Shown in pieces: positions 15,850 through 25,855 of a stretch of DNA of 64,000 bases (position 1 is its first letter; each line of letters begins with the position of its first letter). A program made the translations under genes and the position numbers. The DNA lies in NCBI RefSeq assembly GCF_003344345.1, contig NZ_QPIP01000001.1, positions 1 through 64,000 on the forward strand, given 5' to 3'. The stretch comes from Wolbachia endosymbiont of Cylisticus convexus (GTDB taxonomy: Bacteria; Pseudomonadota; Alphaproteobacteria; Rickettsiales; Anaplasmataceae). The notes below the pieces were generated by a model. The model made no database searches. It was not told the DNA's origin and saw only the letters and a list, made by a program, of their open reading frames with translations.

Positions 15850-17136
15850 TTAAGAGGTTTGATTATCATTTTTTCCAAAGATGAGAGACGCATTAGTGCC
15901 ACCAAAACCAAATGCATTAGAAAGCACATACTGAATTTTATGCTCTTGAGCTTCAAATGGTACAAAATTCAAATCACATCCTTCTGAAGGTTTATGCAGA
16001 TTCAAAGTTGGTGGAACAATTCCGCTCTTTAATGCAAGGATACTAAATATTGCTTCAACACTTCCTGCGGCACCAAGTAAATGTCCTATAGAAGATTTAG
16101 TCGAGGAAACAGGTATTTTATAGGCATAGTCACCGAATAACTGCTTCATTGCTATTACTTCTATTTTGTCTCCAAGTGGCGTTGAAGTGCCATGTGCATT
16201 GATATACCCAATTTGACCTGGACTAATTTGTGCATTCTTTAAAGCAAGCTCCATTGCCTTAAATGCGCCTCTTCCTTCTGGATGAGGTGCTGTAATGTGG
16301 TGCGCATCTCCTGTTAGTCCATATCCAGTGAGTTCTGCATATATTTTTGCTCCTCTTTTTTTTGCATGTTCATATTCTTCCAGTACTAATATACCCGCCC
16401 CCTCGCCCATGACAAATCCATCACGTTCTTCATCCCATGGCCTTGAAGCCTCTTCAGGTTTATCATTAAATTTAGTTGATAACGCCTTCATCGATGCAAA
16501 ACCTGCAATTCCAACTCTGCATAACGCACTTTCTGCTCCGCCTGCAATCATCACATCAGCTTCATCAAGTTTTATAGCTCTTGCTGAGTTTATAATCGCA
16601 TGCGCACCTGTTGCACATGCAGTTACCGCTGAGTCATTTGGACCTATAAATTCGTATTTAATAGAAATATGACCAGATATCAAATTTATTAGACTTGCAG
16701 GAACAAAAAATGGGCTAACACGTCTAGGCCCCTTTTCTTGCATGGTAATTACGTTTTCTTGAATTGATGAAAGGCCACCTATACCAGAACCAATAACTAC
16801 ACCTATTCGCTCTTTATTAATATTTTGATTTTCCAAAACTAGTGAATCATCTACTGCCTGAATAGCAGCTGCAATGCCATAATGAATAAAGCGATCTGTT
16901 CTTTTCAGGTCTTTTTCAGAAATATAACCTAGTGGATCGAAGTAATTTTCAATATCATCAGATTGCGTCGGAACTTGCCCTGCAACCCTGCAAGCAAGAT
17001 CAGAAGAATCAAACCTATCTGTACTGATTCCTTTTATGCCAGATTTACCTTTGATCAACCTTGACCAAGTGTTATTAACACCTGCTGCTAGTGGAGTAAT
17101 TAAGCCAATACCAGTAACTACTACTTTTCTGCTCAT
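15850..17136 (-). CDS. fabF: 3-oxoacyl-ACP synthase II
   Basis: FabF condenses malonyl-ACP with acyl-ACP in fatty-acid elongation. The 428-residue protein shows the full thiolase-fold signature: N-terminal RKVVVTGIGLITPLA, the nucleophile cysteine in AVTACATGAHAI, the first catalytic histidine in NAHGTSTPLGDKIE, the second in KSSIGHLLGAAGSVEA, and the C-terminal NAFGFGGTNASLIF. The gene lies 6 bp downstream of acpP on the same strand, the usual acpP-fabF pairing. No insertion or damage. Confidence 0.96.
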   Translation of the reverse strand: MSRKVVVTGIGLITPLAAGVNNTWSRLIKGKSGIKGISTDRFDSSDLACRVAGQVPTQSDDIENYFDPLGYISEKDLKRTDRFIHYGIAAAIQAVDDSLVLENQNINKERIGVVIGSGIGGLSSIQENVITMQEKGPRRVSPFFVPASLINLISGHISIKYEFIGPNDSAVTACATGAHAIINSARAIKLDEADVMIAGGAESALCRVGIAGFASMKALSTKFNDKPEEASRPWDEERDGFVMGEGAGILVLEEYEHAKKRGAKIYAELTGYGLTGDAHHITAPHPEGRGAFKAMELALKNAQISPGQIGYINAHGTSTPLGDKIEVIAMKQLFGDYAYKIPVSSTKSSIGHLLGAAGSVEAIFSILALKSGIVPPTLNLHKPSEGCDLNFVPFEAQEHKIQYVLSNAFGFGGTNASLIFGKNDNQTS

Positions 17137-17142
17137 TCAACA

Positions 17143-17403
17143 TTAATTGTTTGCTTTGTTTACTACATATTCAACTATCTGTTCCATAGTTTCCATCTTT
17201 TGTGCATCTTCATCAGGAATCTCTATACCAAACTCTTCTTCGGCTGCCATGATGATCTCAACTGCATCTAAACTGTCTGCACCATGCTCTGAAAGCTTTG
17301 AAGAGCCATCAAATTTTTCTACATCCTTACTAATATGCTCTAGTATGATCTTTTTTACCTTTTCTTCTATATCTTCTCTAGTACTTTTTGCCAATTCACT
17401 CAT
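17143..17403 (-). CDS. acpP: Acyl carrier protein
   Basis: An 86-residue acidic helical protein that carries growing acyl chains on a phosphopantetheine arm. The attachment serine is in HGADSLDAVEIIMAAEEEF, and the following helix PDEDAQKMETMEQIVEYV is typical. It is first in the acpP-fabF pair and divergent from ispA, with about 90 bp between them that probably hold both promoters. Confidence 0.97.
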   Translation of the reverse strand: MSELAKSTREDIEEKVKKIILEHISKDVEKFDGSSKLSEHGADSLDAVEIIMAAEEEFGIEIPDEDAQKMETMEQIVEYVVNKANN

Positions 17404-17491
17404 TTTTCACCAAAAAATAATCTATACCTTCGATATTATAAGAAATTTTGATGTTTGCAATAGCTTTTATGGTTATTATAAAGGTTTTTAG

Positions 17492-18514
17492 ATGAGATAT
17501 GCTTCAATGTGTTGTATGCTAGACGAAGCAACAAGAAATTTATTTATTGCAGAAATAAACAGAATTTTACCTAAAAATAGTCAAAATAGGCTCATATCAG
17601 CCATGCGTTATGTGCTTCTTGCTCCTGCAAAATATATACGTCCTTTTTTAGTCATAGCATCTTCGTCGGTGTTCAACATAAAGGTTGAAAAAGCAATAAC
17701 AGCAGCAGCTGCAATTGAATTTATTCATGCTTATTCCCTAATTCACGATGATCTACCATGTATGGATAACAGCGACACCCGCAGAGGCCAGCCAAGCTGC
17801 CACAAAAAATTTGATGAAGCAACAGCAATACTTGCTGGAGATGCACTACTTACCCTGGCTTTTGAGGTATTATCTTCATTAAATTGTGAGATTATAAAAG
17901 TGCTCTCTCAGGCAATAGGAGTTAGGGGAATGGTGGGAGGACAGATTTTGGATATTAACAGTGAACATATAGATTTTAACCCCCAACCCTATGTCATCCC
18001 AGTGCTTGACACTGGGATCCAGAAGGCTTTGCCTACAAGCATTTCGTGCAAAAAGCCATGCGATGGTGAAGCTGAACATGAAATGGATTCCAGTGTCAAG
18101 CACTGGAATGACACCCTTTCTACCTTAAAACCACAACATTCGTACGGCTGTATGTATAACGCTGGAATGACGTCGGGCCAAGCTGATAAAATAAAGGAAG
18201 TTCATTTGATGAAAACTGCAAAACTATTTGCAGCTTCATGTGAAATAGGGGCTATAATAGGCAATGCTACAAGCGAAGAGCGGAGAGCATTATATAACTA
18301 TGGAATAAATCTAGGGCTTATCTTTCAAGCTAAGGATGATATTGAAGATTATGAGCAGGATAAAACAAATAATTTGATATCTGTGCTTGGGAAAAGTGAG
18401 ATGGAAGAATATATAGATGGCCTTTTTAAACAAGCCTCAGATAATTTGAGTGTGCTTTCAGGGAATACTAATTATTTATATGATTTATTGAATCAAGTAA
18501 GAAAAGATGGTTAA
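17492..18514 (+). CDS. ispA: Polyprenyl (farnesyl) diphosphate synthase with repeat insertion
   Basis: IspA-type trans-prenyltransferase that makes geranyl/farnesyl diphosphate for undecaprenol and quinone side chains. The first aspartate-rich motif is HDDLPCMDNSDTRRG and the second is FQAKDDIEDYEQD; GMVGGQILDINSE also matches the family. Residues about 165-230 are foreign to the family: palindromic elements read in frame ([31 protein letters not shown]) inserted just before HLMKTAKLFAASCE. The protein is 340 aa instead of the usual 270-300. A start at the ATG at 17507 or 17516 is also possible. It overlaps the FKBP-like gene by 8 bp. Confidence 0.9.
   Translation: MRYASMCCMLDEATRNLFIAEINRILPKNSQNRLISAMRYVLLAPAKYIRPFLVIASSSVFNIKVEKAITAAAAIEFIHAYSLIHDDLPCMDNSDTRRGQPSCHKKFDEATAILAGDALLTLAFEVLSSLNCEIIKVLSQAIGVRGMVGGQILDINSEHIDFNPQPYVIPVLDTGIQKALPTSISCKKPCDGEAEHEMDSSVKHWNDTLSTLKPQHSYGCMYNAGMTSGQADKIKEVHLMKTAKLFAASCEIGAIIGNATSEERRALYNYGINLGLIFQAKDDIEDYEQDKTNNLISVLGKSEMEEYIDGLFKQASDNLSVLSGNTNYLYDLLNQVRKDG
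17990..18175. repeat. Palindromic elements inserted inside ispA
   Basis: Three units in the ispA frame: 'GTCATCCCAGTGCTTGACAC' near 17993-18021, 'GGATTCCAGTGTCAAGCACT' near 18084-18112, and a short 'GCTGGAATGACG' near 18160-18172. No stop codon is created. Confidence 0.85.
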
Positions 18515-19379
18515 AAAAATTATATTACAAATATTTATCTCTGTAGTAATGATTCTCACTTTAGCTTCTGCTTTTATAATCACTATTGTTTATATAAATA
18601 AAGATAAACCGGAAAAAGAGGACAAGCTTTATGAGATAAATGCCACATACGGTGGTTTGACACAGACGATAGCACGTTATCTAGTGAAGCCAGTACTTGA
18701 ATCAGCACTTGACCGCTATATTGAAAAGCATGGATTAGCAGAATATTTAGAAGAAATAACGCAGCAAAAAGAAGAAGAGACGATAAATTTTTATGAAATT
18801 ACTGAAGGCAGTGGCAGTAAAGCTTTCTGTGGCCAAGAAGTCCTGCTACAAATGTATAAAATATCCAACAATCTAGCAATGCTACTTCCGACTGATGTCA
18901 CTTTGAAAATAGGTCAGGATTATCTAAAAGAAGTGAATTTAGGGGTAATAGGTATGAAAGAAGGCGGAGAGCGTGTAGTTACTATTGCCGCTGATGACAA
19001 CAAAATGAGTTTTAACTCTTATTACATCAAACTAATTGAAGTAAAAGATAAATATCCTGATTCAGTAAATAACCTGATGATTTTTAATGACTTAATTAAC
19101 AAAATTGGAAAACAAATAAAGTGTGGTGATGAGATATCGGTTCAATATAGCATAAAGAGACATAATGGTGAGTATATAATCAAAGATCAAACAGTGCAGT
19201 TTAAAGTTGGTGACAGAAAAGCACCACTTGCTATAGAACTTGGAGTTGTGGGAATGAGAGCTGGTAATAAAAGAACCATTCTTTCTCCACCTGACCTTTT
19301 AACTGATATATTAACAAAAGACATAGATCTTGATATTTCAATAATTGATTTAAGCTTGAACTCTACTATTGAAAAATAG
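18507..19379 (+). CDS. Membrane-anchored FKBP-like protein (two degenerate domains)
   Basis: A 290-residue protein with one N-terminal membrane helix (residues 5-29, ILQIFISVVMILTLASAF) and an exported remainder. Two stretches look like FKBP-type peptidyl-prolyl isomerase folds. The first, about 90-185, contains EGSGSKAFCGQEVLLQMYKI and LGVIGMKEGGERVVTI; the second, about 205-290, contains CGDEISVQYSIKRHNGEYII and LGVVGMRAGNKRTILSP. The glycine pattern 'G(V/M)xGM(K/R)xGxxR' is FKBP-like, but several active-site aromatics appear to be missing. A periplasmic chaperone role is an inference. The start overlaps the ispA end by 8 bp. Confidence 0.65.
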   Translation: MVKKIILQIFISVVMILTLASAFIITIVYINKDKPEKEDKLYEINATYGGLTQTIARYLVKPVLESALDRYIEKHGLAEYLEEITQQKEEETINFYEITEGSGSKAFCGQEVLLQMYKISNNLAMLLPTDVTLKIGQDYLKEVNLGVIGMKEGGERVVTIAADDNKMSFNSYYIKLIEVKDKYPDSVNNLMIFNDLINKIGKQIKCGDEISVQYSIKRHNGEYIIKDQTVQFKVGDRKAPLAIELGVVGMRAGNKRTILSPPDLLTDILTKDIDLDISIIDLSLNSTIEK

Positions 19380-19439
19380 CTTAAAGAATATGTATCCGTT
19401 CAGATGCACGGCTAATGCTGAAACCAATGCTTTCTTTCT

Positions 19440-19800
19440 TGTCATCCCAGTGCTTGACACTGGAATCTAGGAATTCTGATCATGTATACAAAACGTTGTC
19501 ATTCAAGTAGTTGACACTGCAACCCATTATACTCCGTAAATTTAACTGGATGCCAGTGTCTGGGCACTGGCATGACACCCATTTCTTTCTAGTTTGTCAT
19601 TCAAGTAACCTTTTTAGTATCATCTACTTTCATGACACCATTTATTCCTATAGTTGTCTTTTCTTATCTACCTGATTTTACCACTCTGCTGAACAGATAC
19701 CTTTACAGCGTTTTTGATGGAAAGGACTAGATGCTAGTGTCACGCACTGACCATTTGTTCCTATAGTTGTCTTTTCTCATCTACCTAATTTTGCCACTCT
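19440..19800. repeat. Palindromic elements and a diverged tandem repeat
   Basis: Palindromic copies at about 19441-19470, 19497-19530 and 19548-19576. A second pattern follows: 'CCTATAGTTGTCTTTTCT' followed by an ATCTACCT..TTT.CCACTCTGCTGAACAGATAC block occurs at about 19648-19701 and again at about 19757-19813, a direct repeat of roughly 55 bp. The whole of 19380-19885 shows no gene. Confidence 0.75.
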
Positions 19801-19885
19801 GCTGAACAGATACAGAAATATAGCTATAGAGATAAAAAAAAATAAAATCTCTTGAATGCTCTATATTACTTAAAAAGAGCTTCTT

Positions 19886-21344
19886 CTAAAGTATAAACTT
19901 AGATAAATCAAGCTGCTTTGAAATTGACTCTAGTTTATCTCTGACATACTTGCTATCTATAACAAATTTTTCACTGTTTTTTCAGAGGCGATAAAACTTA
20001 TTTCATATAAAAGCTTCTCCATGACAGTATGAAGCCTTCTTGCACCTATATTTTCTACTTCTCTATTAACTGTAAACGCTATTTCAGCTATGGTTTCTAT
20101 ACCATCATCAGTGAACTCAAGCGTCACATTTTCTGTTTTCATTAAAGCTATATACTGCTTTAACAAACTAGATTCTGGTTCCTTTAATATTTTTATTAAA
20201 TCCTCTTGAGTAAGTGCCTTAAGTTCCACTCTAATTGGCAATCTACCCTGTAATTCTGGTAAAAGATCAGATGGTTTAGACAAATGAAAAGCACCAGATG
20301 CAATAAATAATATATAGTCTGTTTTTACTGGACCATACTTAGTTGAAACAGTTGTTCCTTCAAGTAGTGGTAACAGATCGCGTTGCACCCCTTCTCTGTT
20401 GACTTCACCTTTTATTTCTGTACGTGCTGCAATTTTATCTATTTCATCTAAAAACACTATGCCTTCATTGCTAACAAGATCAATCGCTTCTTTGATTACC
20501 TTATCTTCATCCATTAACTTCTCACTTTCTTCGTTAACCAATATTTCTCGAGCTTCTTTTACCTTAACTGTAATAGTTTTTGTTTTTTGCTCCCATTAAA
20601 CATCTTGCCAACTATTTCTGTTACATTCATCACGCCAATTTGCCCACCCGGCATACCAGGTATATCAAAAGTGGGTAGCATACCCTTGCTCTCCCTGACG
20701 TTAATAGAAACTTCTCCATCTTCAAATTCCTTATTTCTCAGTCTTTCTCTGAAAACCTTTTTGCTTTCCTCAGTTGCATCTTCGCCAACCATGGAATTAA
20801 CTATTATCTTTTCGGCTAAATCCAAAGCTTTTTTAGTTAAAGCTTTACATGCTTTTGCCTTAACTAAAACTACTGCTGTGTCAACTAAATCACGTACTAT
20901 CGAGTCAACATCACGCCCAACATATCCTATTTCGGTAAATTTCGTTGCTTCAATTTTTATAAAAGGTGCACCAGCAAGCTTTGCTAAACGGCGAGCTATT
21001 TCAGTTTTGCCAACTCCCGTATGGCCTATCATGAGTATATTCTTAGGTATAATCTCTTCACGTAGTGGAAGTGGGACTTTATTTCGACGCCAACGATTTC
21101 TGAGTGCAATAGCAACAGCACGCTTTGCGTCATTCTGCCCAATTATAAATCTATCCAGCTCTTTAACTATTTTCTGTGGTGGTAGATCATCTAATAAAGC
21201 TTGTGAGCTTTGAGTGCTACTGTTATTTTCACTTTCTGTACCTTCATTTTCATAGAGGACATTTTTTTCATTGCAGTTATCATTATTATCAGATTGATCT
21301 ACTATAGGTTGACCAGAAGAATTGGTACACAAAATTCTTGACAT
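19886..21344 (-). pseudogene. hslU: HslU ATPase subunit, two frameshifts
   Basis: HslU is the AAA+ unfoldase of the HslUV protease. The first part (21344-20559, 261 aa) contains [20 protein letters not shown] and Walker [18 protein letters not shown]. The second (20541-19957) contains Walker [15 protein letters not shown], the sensor region and [15 protein letters not shown]. Between them the frame breaks in a run of six T (plus strand 20583-20588); one more base restores [20 protein letters not shown]. Near the end a second run of six T (19977-19982) again needs a seventh, restoring [17 protein letters not shown]... and a stop at 19886-19888. The repaired protein would be 486 aa, a normal length. 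Decay, assembly error, or rescue by slippage are all possible; the intact hslV argues against simple loss. Confidence 0.85.
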
Positions 21345-21345
21345 G

Positions 21346-21900
21346 TTACTCCTCTATTTTTTCAATAATTACATTATGGTTTGTATAAACACATATATCA
21401 GCAGCTACCTTCATAGCCTTTTTTGCAATCTCCTCTATTGATATCCCTTTGACGTCAATCAAAGCTTTTGCTGCAGATAAAGCAAAATTTCCTCCAGAGC
21501 CAATGGCTGCAACCCCATCTTCAGGTTCAAGAACGTCACCCGTTCCTGTGATGATTAACGAAATGGACTTATCTGCCACAATCATCATAGCCTCTAATTT
21601 CCTTAGATATTTATCCATTCTCCAGTCTTTTGCAAGTTCAACACATGCTCTCATTAACTGTCCAGGATGTTTGTCAAGTTTTGACTCCAGTCTTTCAAAA
21701 AGGGTAAATGCATCAGCCGTTGCTCCAGCAAAACCAGCGATAACGGAATCATTAGAAAGACGCCTAACTTTTTTTGCTCCAGATTTTATAACGGTGTGGC
21801 CTAGTGAGACTTGCCCATCACCTATTACTACTACACTTTTGCCTCTTCTAATTGACAATATAGTAGTTCCATACATTTTACTGCTATCACGATGAATCAT
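21346..21900 (-). CDS. hslV: HslV protease subunit
   Basis: HslV is the threonine-protease core of the HslUV complex. The 184-residue protein contains [20 protein letters not shown]; the catalytic Thr follows the glycine once the propeptide ([11 protein letters not shown]) is removed. [17 protein letters not shown] and [16 protein letters not shown] are family hallmarks. It ends 1 bp before the hslU start, the standard hslVU operon order. Intact. Confidence 0.96.
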   Translation of the reverse strand: MIHRDSSKMYGTTILSIRRGKSVVVIGDGQVSLGHTVIKSGAKKVRRLSNDSVIAGFAGATADAFTLFERLESKLDKHPGQLMRACVELAKDWRMDKYLRKLEAMMIVADKSISLIITGTGDVLEPEDGVAAIGSGGNFALSAAKALIDVKGISIEEIAKKAMKVAADICVYTNHNVIIEKIEE

Positions 21901-21977
21901 TTTTTTGCTACTTTAGTTCATTATATTAAGATTATAGCTTATAATATAATACTTTTCTTATAACATTTAAAGTGTAG

Positions 21978-23123
21978 ATGCAAAATACAATTCATTCAAA
22001 TTTGGAAAAAAATATAAATAATTGGTTCGAAGCAAAATTTAACGGCCTTACATTACCATTTTATAGCTCCATAGATCTTAGGAATTCAGGCTGCAAAATT
22101 GCTCCAGTAGACGCCAATTTGTTTCCTGCAGGGTTCAATAATCTAAGTGAAATATCGAGAGTAACAGCAGCAAAATTGATAAAAAGCTACTTTGAAACAA
22201 AACAATATAAAAAGGCTCTTATAATACCAGAGAATTACACACGAAATAAAATGTATATAGAAAATGTATTTGCCATAGAAAAAATACTGCAACTTGCAGA
22301 TTTCGAGACTAAAATCGGTCTCTTTCACAGTGAAGCATATAATTTATACGAGACTATTGTAGAAGAAAACTCTTTGCTAAAGACAACTTCAGGGTTTGTA
22401 CCCGATGTTGTTATACTGAATCGAGACATGACAAGCCACATTCCTGATATTCTCAAAAATGTAAAACAAGAGATAATACCAAGCCCATTGTATGGTTGGC
22501 ACAGTAGACAGAAATTTCAATATTTTAAAATCTATCAAGAATTAGCATCCGAGTTTTGTAGCGAATTTCAAATAGATCTATGGCTTATTTCTGCATTTAC
22601 AGAAAACTGCAATGAAGTAGATTTTAATGATGATTCATCACTAAAAGCAATAGCGGTTAAAGTTGATCAAATATTGTCCTTAGTACAAAAAAAATATCAG
22701 GAACATAAAATAAAAACACAACCTTACGTTTTTATCAAAGCAAGCAATGGCACATACGGGATGGGTATCATAACAGTGACAAGCGGTGAAGAAGTATTAA
22801 ACCTCAACAAAAAAAAGCGCCATAAAATGAAAAAGGTAAAGGAAGGGATAGAAGTAAGTAGCGTTATTATACAAGAAGGTGTACCAACCATCGATGTATT
22901 TAAGCGCAGTCCTGCAGAACCGCTAATATACTACATAGGAAATATACCAATGTGCTACTTATATAGGTGTAATAGCAGAAAAGATATATATTCTAGCTTG
23001 AATTCCACTGACTGTGAATTTTATGATATTAGCCAAGAAAATAAAACCCTGCCACTTTGGAACATTGTTAGCAAATTAGCAGTGCTAGCATTAGCAGTGG
23101 AAATTAGGTCTTTTCATCTCTAA
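21978..23123 (+). CDS. gshA: Glutamate-cysteine ligase (GshA family)
   Basis: Catalyses the first step of glutathione synthesis. The 381-residue protein matches the proteobacterial GshA family (PF08886 type) by APVDANLFPAGFNNLSE near the N-terminus, PSPLYGWHSRQKFQYF in the middle and FIKASNGTYGMGIITV, an ATP-grasp-like glycine stretch. The end (NIVSKLAVLALAVEI) resembles the family's C-terminal helix but is followed by only a few residues, so slight 3' shortening is possible. It is convergent with the next gene, overlapping it by 4 bp. Confidence 0.83.
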   Translation: MQNTIHSNLEKNINNWFEAKFNGLTLPFYSSIDLRNSGCKIAPVDANLFPAGFNNLSEISRVTAAKLIKSYFETKQYKKALIIPENYTRNKMYIENVFAIEKILQLADFETKIGLFHSEAYNLYETIVEENSLLKTTSGFVPDVVILNRDMTSHIPDILKNVKQEIIPSPLYGWHSRQKFQYFKIYQELASEFCSEFQIDLWLISAFTENCNEVDFNDDSSLKAIAVKVDQILSLVQKKYQEHKIKTQPYVFIKASNGTYGMGIITVTSGEEVLNLNKKKRHKMKKVKEGIEVSSVIIQEGVPTIDVFKRSPAEPLIYYIGNIPMCYLYRCNSRKDIYSSLNSTDCEFYDISQENKTLPLWNIVSKLAVLALAVEIRSFHL

Positions 23124-23905
23124 TCATTAATTTCTATAATGTTGCCATTATGCTGAGTATGGCGAGCGCCATCAAGTCCAGTAGAAGGATCCGTACCATT
23201 ATTAGGTTGATTGACAAATCTATCGATGTTTGATACCAAGTATGCCAGACTTAATATTATACTCACTGTTACGCTTAAGTTGAAGTTATAGATTATACCA
23301 CTACCTAAGTCTATTGGTATAGTTGCAATTTTCATTCTTTTTAATATGAAGTTTAACAAGCTCAATGGCAAGGTTATTGTGCTGAAAATAACATCTTTCC
23401 TACATTCAGCAGATTTTTCAGGATTCTTATTATCCAGATACTTCTTCCATGTATAATAGTAGCTTATAAATTCTGAAAATAGAAACAGAACTGCTGATGT
23501 TAAGCTAATATAACTTATTATATCTTTATTGTTTCCAGCTAAGAAATGAATGATTTTTGTCTGCATCAATATTCCTATGATACAGTGTGTCAAGAAGGCC
23601 GAGCTACCTACAACCTGTACTGATTTTTTAGGTTCATTTTTATCATCTTGAGGTCTATATCCAGCCAAGCTGAGTCCGGAATGAAGAATATATAATGCTG
23701 ATGTTGGTAATTTCATTAATCTGGCAACTTTTGATACAGCAGAAATATTGGATTCGTTGTTGTCAATAAACTCGCAACAAAATTGCAGCGAAATTTTACA
23801 CAATATGCCTGTTAAACCTATTGCAATACAATACATCTTTCTGAAATCGTGGTTATGGGCATTATGTACCCTTTGTGCAAATGTGTTTAATTTTTTTTCT
23901 AGCAT
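23120..23905 (-). CDS. Hypothetical multi-pass membrane protein
   Basis: A 261-residue protein without a family I recognise. It has about five hydrophobic segments (near residues 25-45, 98-115, 127-150, 170-190 and 205-225) and a polar, Asn/Gly/His-rich C-terminal tail (NQPNNGTDPSTGLDGARHTQ). It is convergent with gshA, sharing 4 bp at the 3' ends. A well-formed reading frame and the tight packing support a real gene; it may be lineage-specific. Confidence 0.65.
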   Translation of the reverse strand: MLEKKLNTFAQRVHNAHNHDFRKMYCIAIGLTGILCKISLQFCCEFIDNNESNISAVSKVARLMKLPTSALYILHSGLSLAGYRPQDDKNEPKKSVQVVGSSAFLTHCIIGILMQTKIIHFLAGNNKDIISYISLTSAVLFLFSEFISYYYTWKKYLDNKNPEKSAECRKDVIFSTITLPLSLLNFILKRMKIATIPIDLGSGIIYNFNLSVTVSIILSLAYLVSNIDRFVNQPNNGTDPSTGLDGARHTQHNGNIIEIND

Positions 23906-23967
23906 AAATAGCTAATAAAACAATAACTTTTTACTACTTTACTATATAAAATCTTAAAAGAAAAGTG

Positions 23968-24996
23968 CTATAAATTAGGACTTTGAGGGTGATTTACACA
24001 CAAGTCAGCCAAGCACTTGATAAATAAGAAATCGGTACTGAGAGTTGGTACGCGAAAGTAATATCCTTCTTTGATAATTGCTTTATACTCTATATCAAGT
24101 TCAACTAGCGTTTCCGAATGCTCAGAAACAAAAGATATAGGTGACAAAACTACAGGTATATCATCGGCTCTTGCGCGTGATAGCTCACTTTCAGTGCTCG
24201 GCTCTAACCATTTTACAGGGCCAACCTTACTCTGATAGCATATTCCCCAATTAAGATCTTCAACATTCAATTTTTTTACTATTAATTTTACTGTTTTTTC
24301 TATCTGTGAAGCGTAAGGATCGCCTTTTTTAATAACACTAATAGGTAGGCTATGGGCTGAAAATAGGACTCTTGGCTTACCGATTTTGCTAGCTAATTTA
24401 TAATATTTAGACGTCAGATTAACATGAGCCTCAATAAAGTCTTTATTGTCATAATAATGATTGATTACTTTTGTGTTACATTCTAGGCTATATTTTTTGG
24501 CATTTTTCTGCCAATTTTCAATGGATGACAAGGTTGTGGTGGTTGAATATTGGGGATATAGTGGTAGCAGAATGATTTCGTCAGGATCGAATTGCTTTAC
24601 GCTTTTAACAACTTCATCAGCAAATGGATGCCAATAACGCATGCAGATGAATACTTTTGATGTCATTCCAGCGCTTGACGCTGGAATCCAGTGTTTTTTT
24701 CTAGATCCCAGTGTCTGAGCACTGGGATGACACAAGATAGGTTCATTAAGCTTACATTCAAGTGCATTAGCTTGTGCTTTTGTATTCTCCAAAATTGGCG
24801 ATTTACCACCAATGTGCTCGTATATTTCTCGTGCAGTATTTTCTCGCTTTGTAGAGATAAATCTTGCTAAAAGCAAGCGAAAAGGATTTGGTAGATTGAT
24901 TATTCTTCTGTCGTAAAAGAGATTAAATAAAAAAGGACGTACTGCACTGAGTGAATCAGGTCCGCCAAGGTTAAATAAAATAACTGCTTTTCTCAC
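23968..24996 (-). CDS. hemH: Ferrochelatase with repeat insertion
   Basis: Ferrochelatase inserts iron into protoporphyrin IX, the last step of heme synthesis. Family features: N-terminal [31 protein letters not shown], the catalytic-histidine motif [36 protein letters not shown], and the acidic [16 protein letters not shown]. Residues about 88-114 ([20 protein letters not shown] and beyond) are a palindromic element read in frame, replacing or splitting the segment before [15 protein letters not shown]. Length 342 aa. It directly abuts the upstream gene at 24997. The insertion lies near the active-site cleft entrance, so activity cannot be assumed. Confidence 0.92.
   Translation of the reverse strand: MRKAVILFNLGGPDSLSAVRPFLFNLFYDRRIINLPNPFRLLLARFISTKRENTAREIYEHIGGKSPILENTKAQANALECKLNEPILCHPSAQTLGSRKKHWIPASSAGMTSKVFICMRYWHPFADEVVKSVKQFDPDEIILLPLYPQYSTTTTLSSIENWQKNAKKYSLECNTKVINHYYDNKDFIEAHVNLTSKYYKLASKIGKPRVLFSAHSLPISVIKKGDPYASQIEKTVKLIVKKLNVEDLNWGICYQSKVGPVKWLEPSTESELSRARADDIPVVLSPISFVSEHSETLVELDIEYKAIIKEGYYFRVPTLSTDFLFIKCLADLCVNHPQSPNL
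24655..24737. repeat. Palindromic element inside hemH
   Basis: A two-unit palindromic insertion, 'GTCATTCCAGCGCTTGACGC' and 'GATCCCAGTGTCTGAGCACT', without a stop codon in the hemH frame. Confidence 0.85.
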
Positions 24997-25749
24997 CTAT
25001 ACACCACAACAAGTTGCTTTTGGGGTACCTATAAAATCAGCTACACACTCATCAAGTTTAGTTACAGGTACTAAATTTCTCACACTAGCATACAATAAAT
25101 GGCCAGATCTCTGCATGTTACTCTTTGTGGATGAAAAGCTTCTATCGAAAACCAGATCGACACAAAAACTTGGCACTGCTTCAAGAAGTTCAACAGTAGC
25201 TAAAGATAGCATGATGCAGCTTTGCAAGGCCTTTAGAAGAACTGTAAGGGGGAAAAGTAAAACTCTAACGGGGAGAGAGATATTATCATTCAATGATTGC
25301 CCTGGGTTAGGCGAGTTATACTCGATTTGTTTTCTACTTTTATCAAAGATAGGGAATTTTATAGTATCTTTCTTAAATTGTTCATCTATTTCTTGTTTAC
25401 TATGTTTGGTCGATTTTTCTAGTGATAACTCACGCACGTGAAAAGTTCTTACAAAAAAGCATGTTGCAACCATCAATGCAGTGCATATAAGCGCACAATG
25501 CATGAGATTCATACTGCCTATCATAGATGGTAATGCAAGACAAACAAATGGCACTATGATAGCCATTTCGAAAAATGGAATGGTGTTTCTTTTCATTGCA
25601 AAAACAGCATCTTCTTTTAATTTTGTATTACGATGTGAACTATGTTCCAAATAACTCAAAAAAGCCAAGCTAAAAGTTAAAAACCCTTTTGTTCCGCAAA
25701 AAATCGATGATTTAAGATTATTTACTAATTTTTTACGACAGTAATCCAT
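24997..25749 (-). CDS. Hypothetical membrane protein
   Basis: A 250-residue protein of unknown family. Hydrophobic segments are near residues 20-33, 58-78, 80-100 (MHCALICTALMVATCFFV) and 158-190 (LPVRVLLFPLTVLLKALQSC). A charged Lys/Glu-rich loop separates the two membrane regions. It lies immediately upstream of hemH with no gap, so the two are probably co-transcribed, but no functional link is evident. Confidence 0.65.
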   Translation of the reverse strand: MDYCRKKLVNNLKSSIFCGTKGFLTFSLAFLSYLEHSSHRNTKLKEDAVFAMKRNTIPFFEMAIIVPFVCLALPSMIGSMNLMHCALICTALMVATCFFVRTFHVRELSLEKSTKHSKQEIDEQFKKDTIKFPIFDKSRKQIEYNSPNPGQSLNDNISLPVRVLLFPLTVLLKALQSCIMLSLATVELLEAVPSFCVDLVFDRSFSSTKSNMQRSGHLLYASVRNLVPVTKLDECVADFIGTPKATCCGV

Positions 25750-25855
25750 AAACTACCTCTTTGATGTTTTATTCTTGACTATAAATAAAAAATCTCTTTG
25801 ATGGAACAAAAATTAGCAATAAAGTAAATATACGATCTTAATATAAGGAAATGAT

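Noticed and set aside
20587..21213. A 208-codon open frame on the plus strand
   Set aside because: It is entirely antisense to the conserved hslU gene, with composition typical of a mirror frame.
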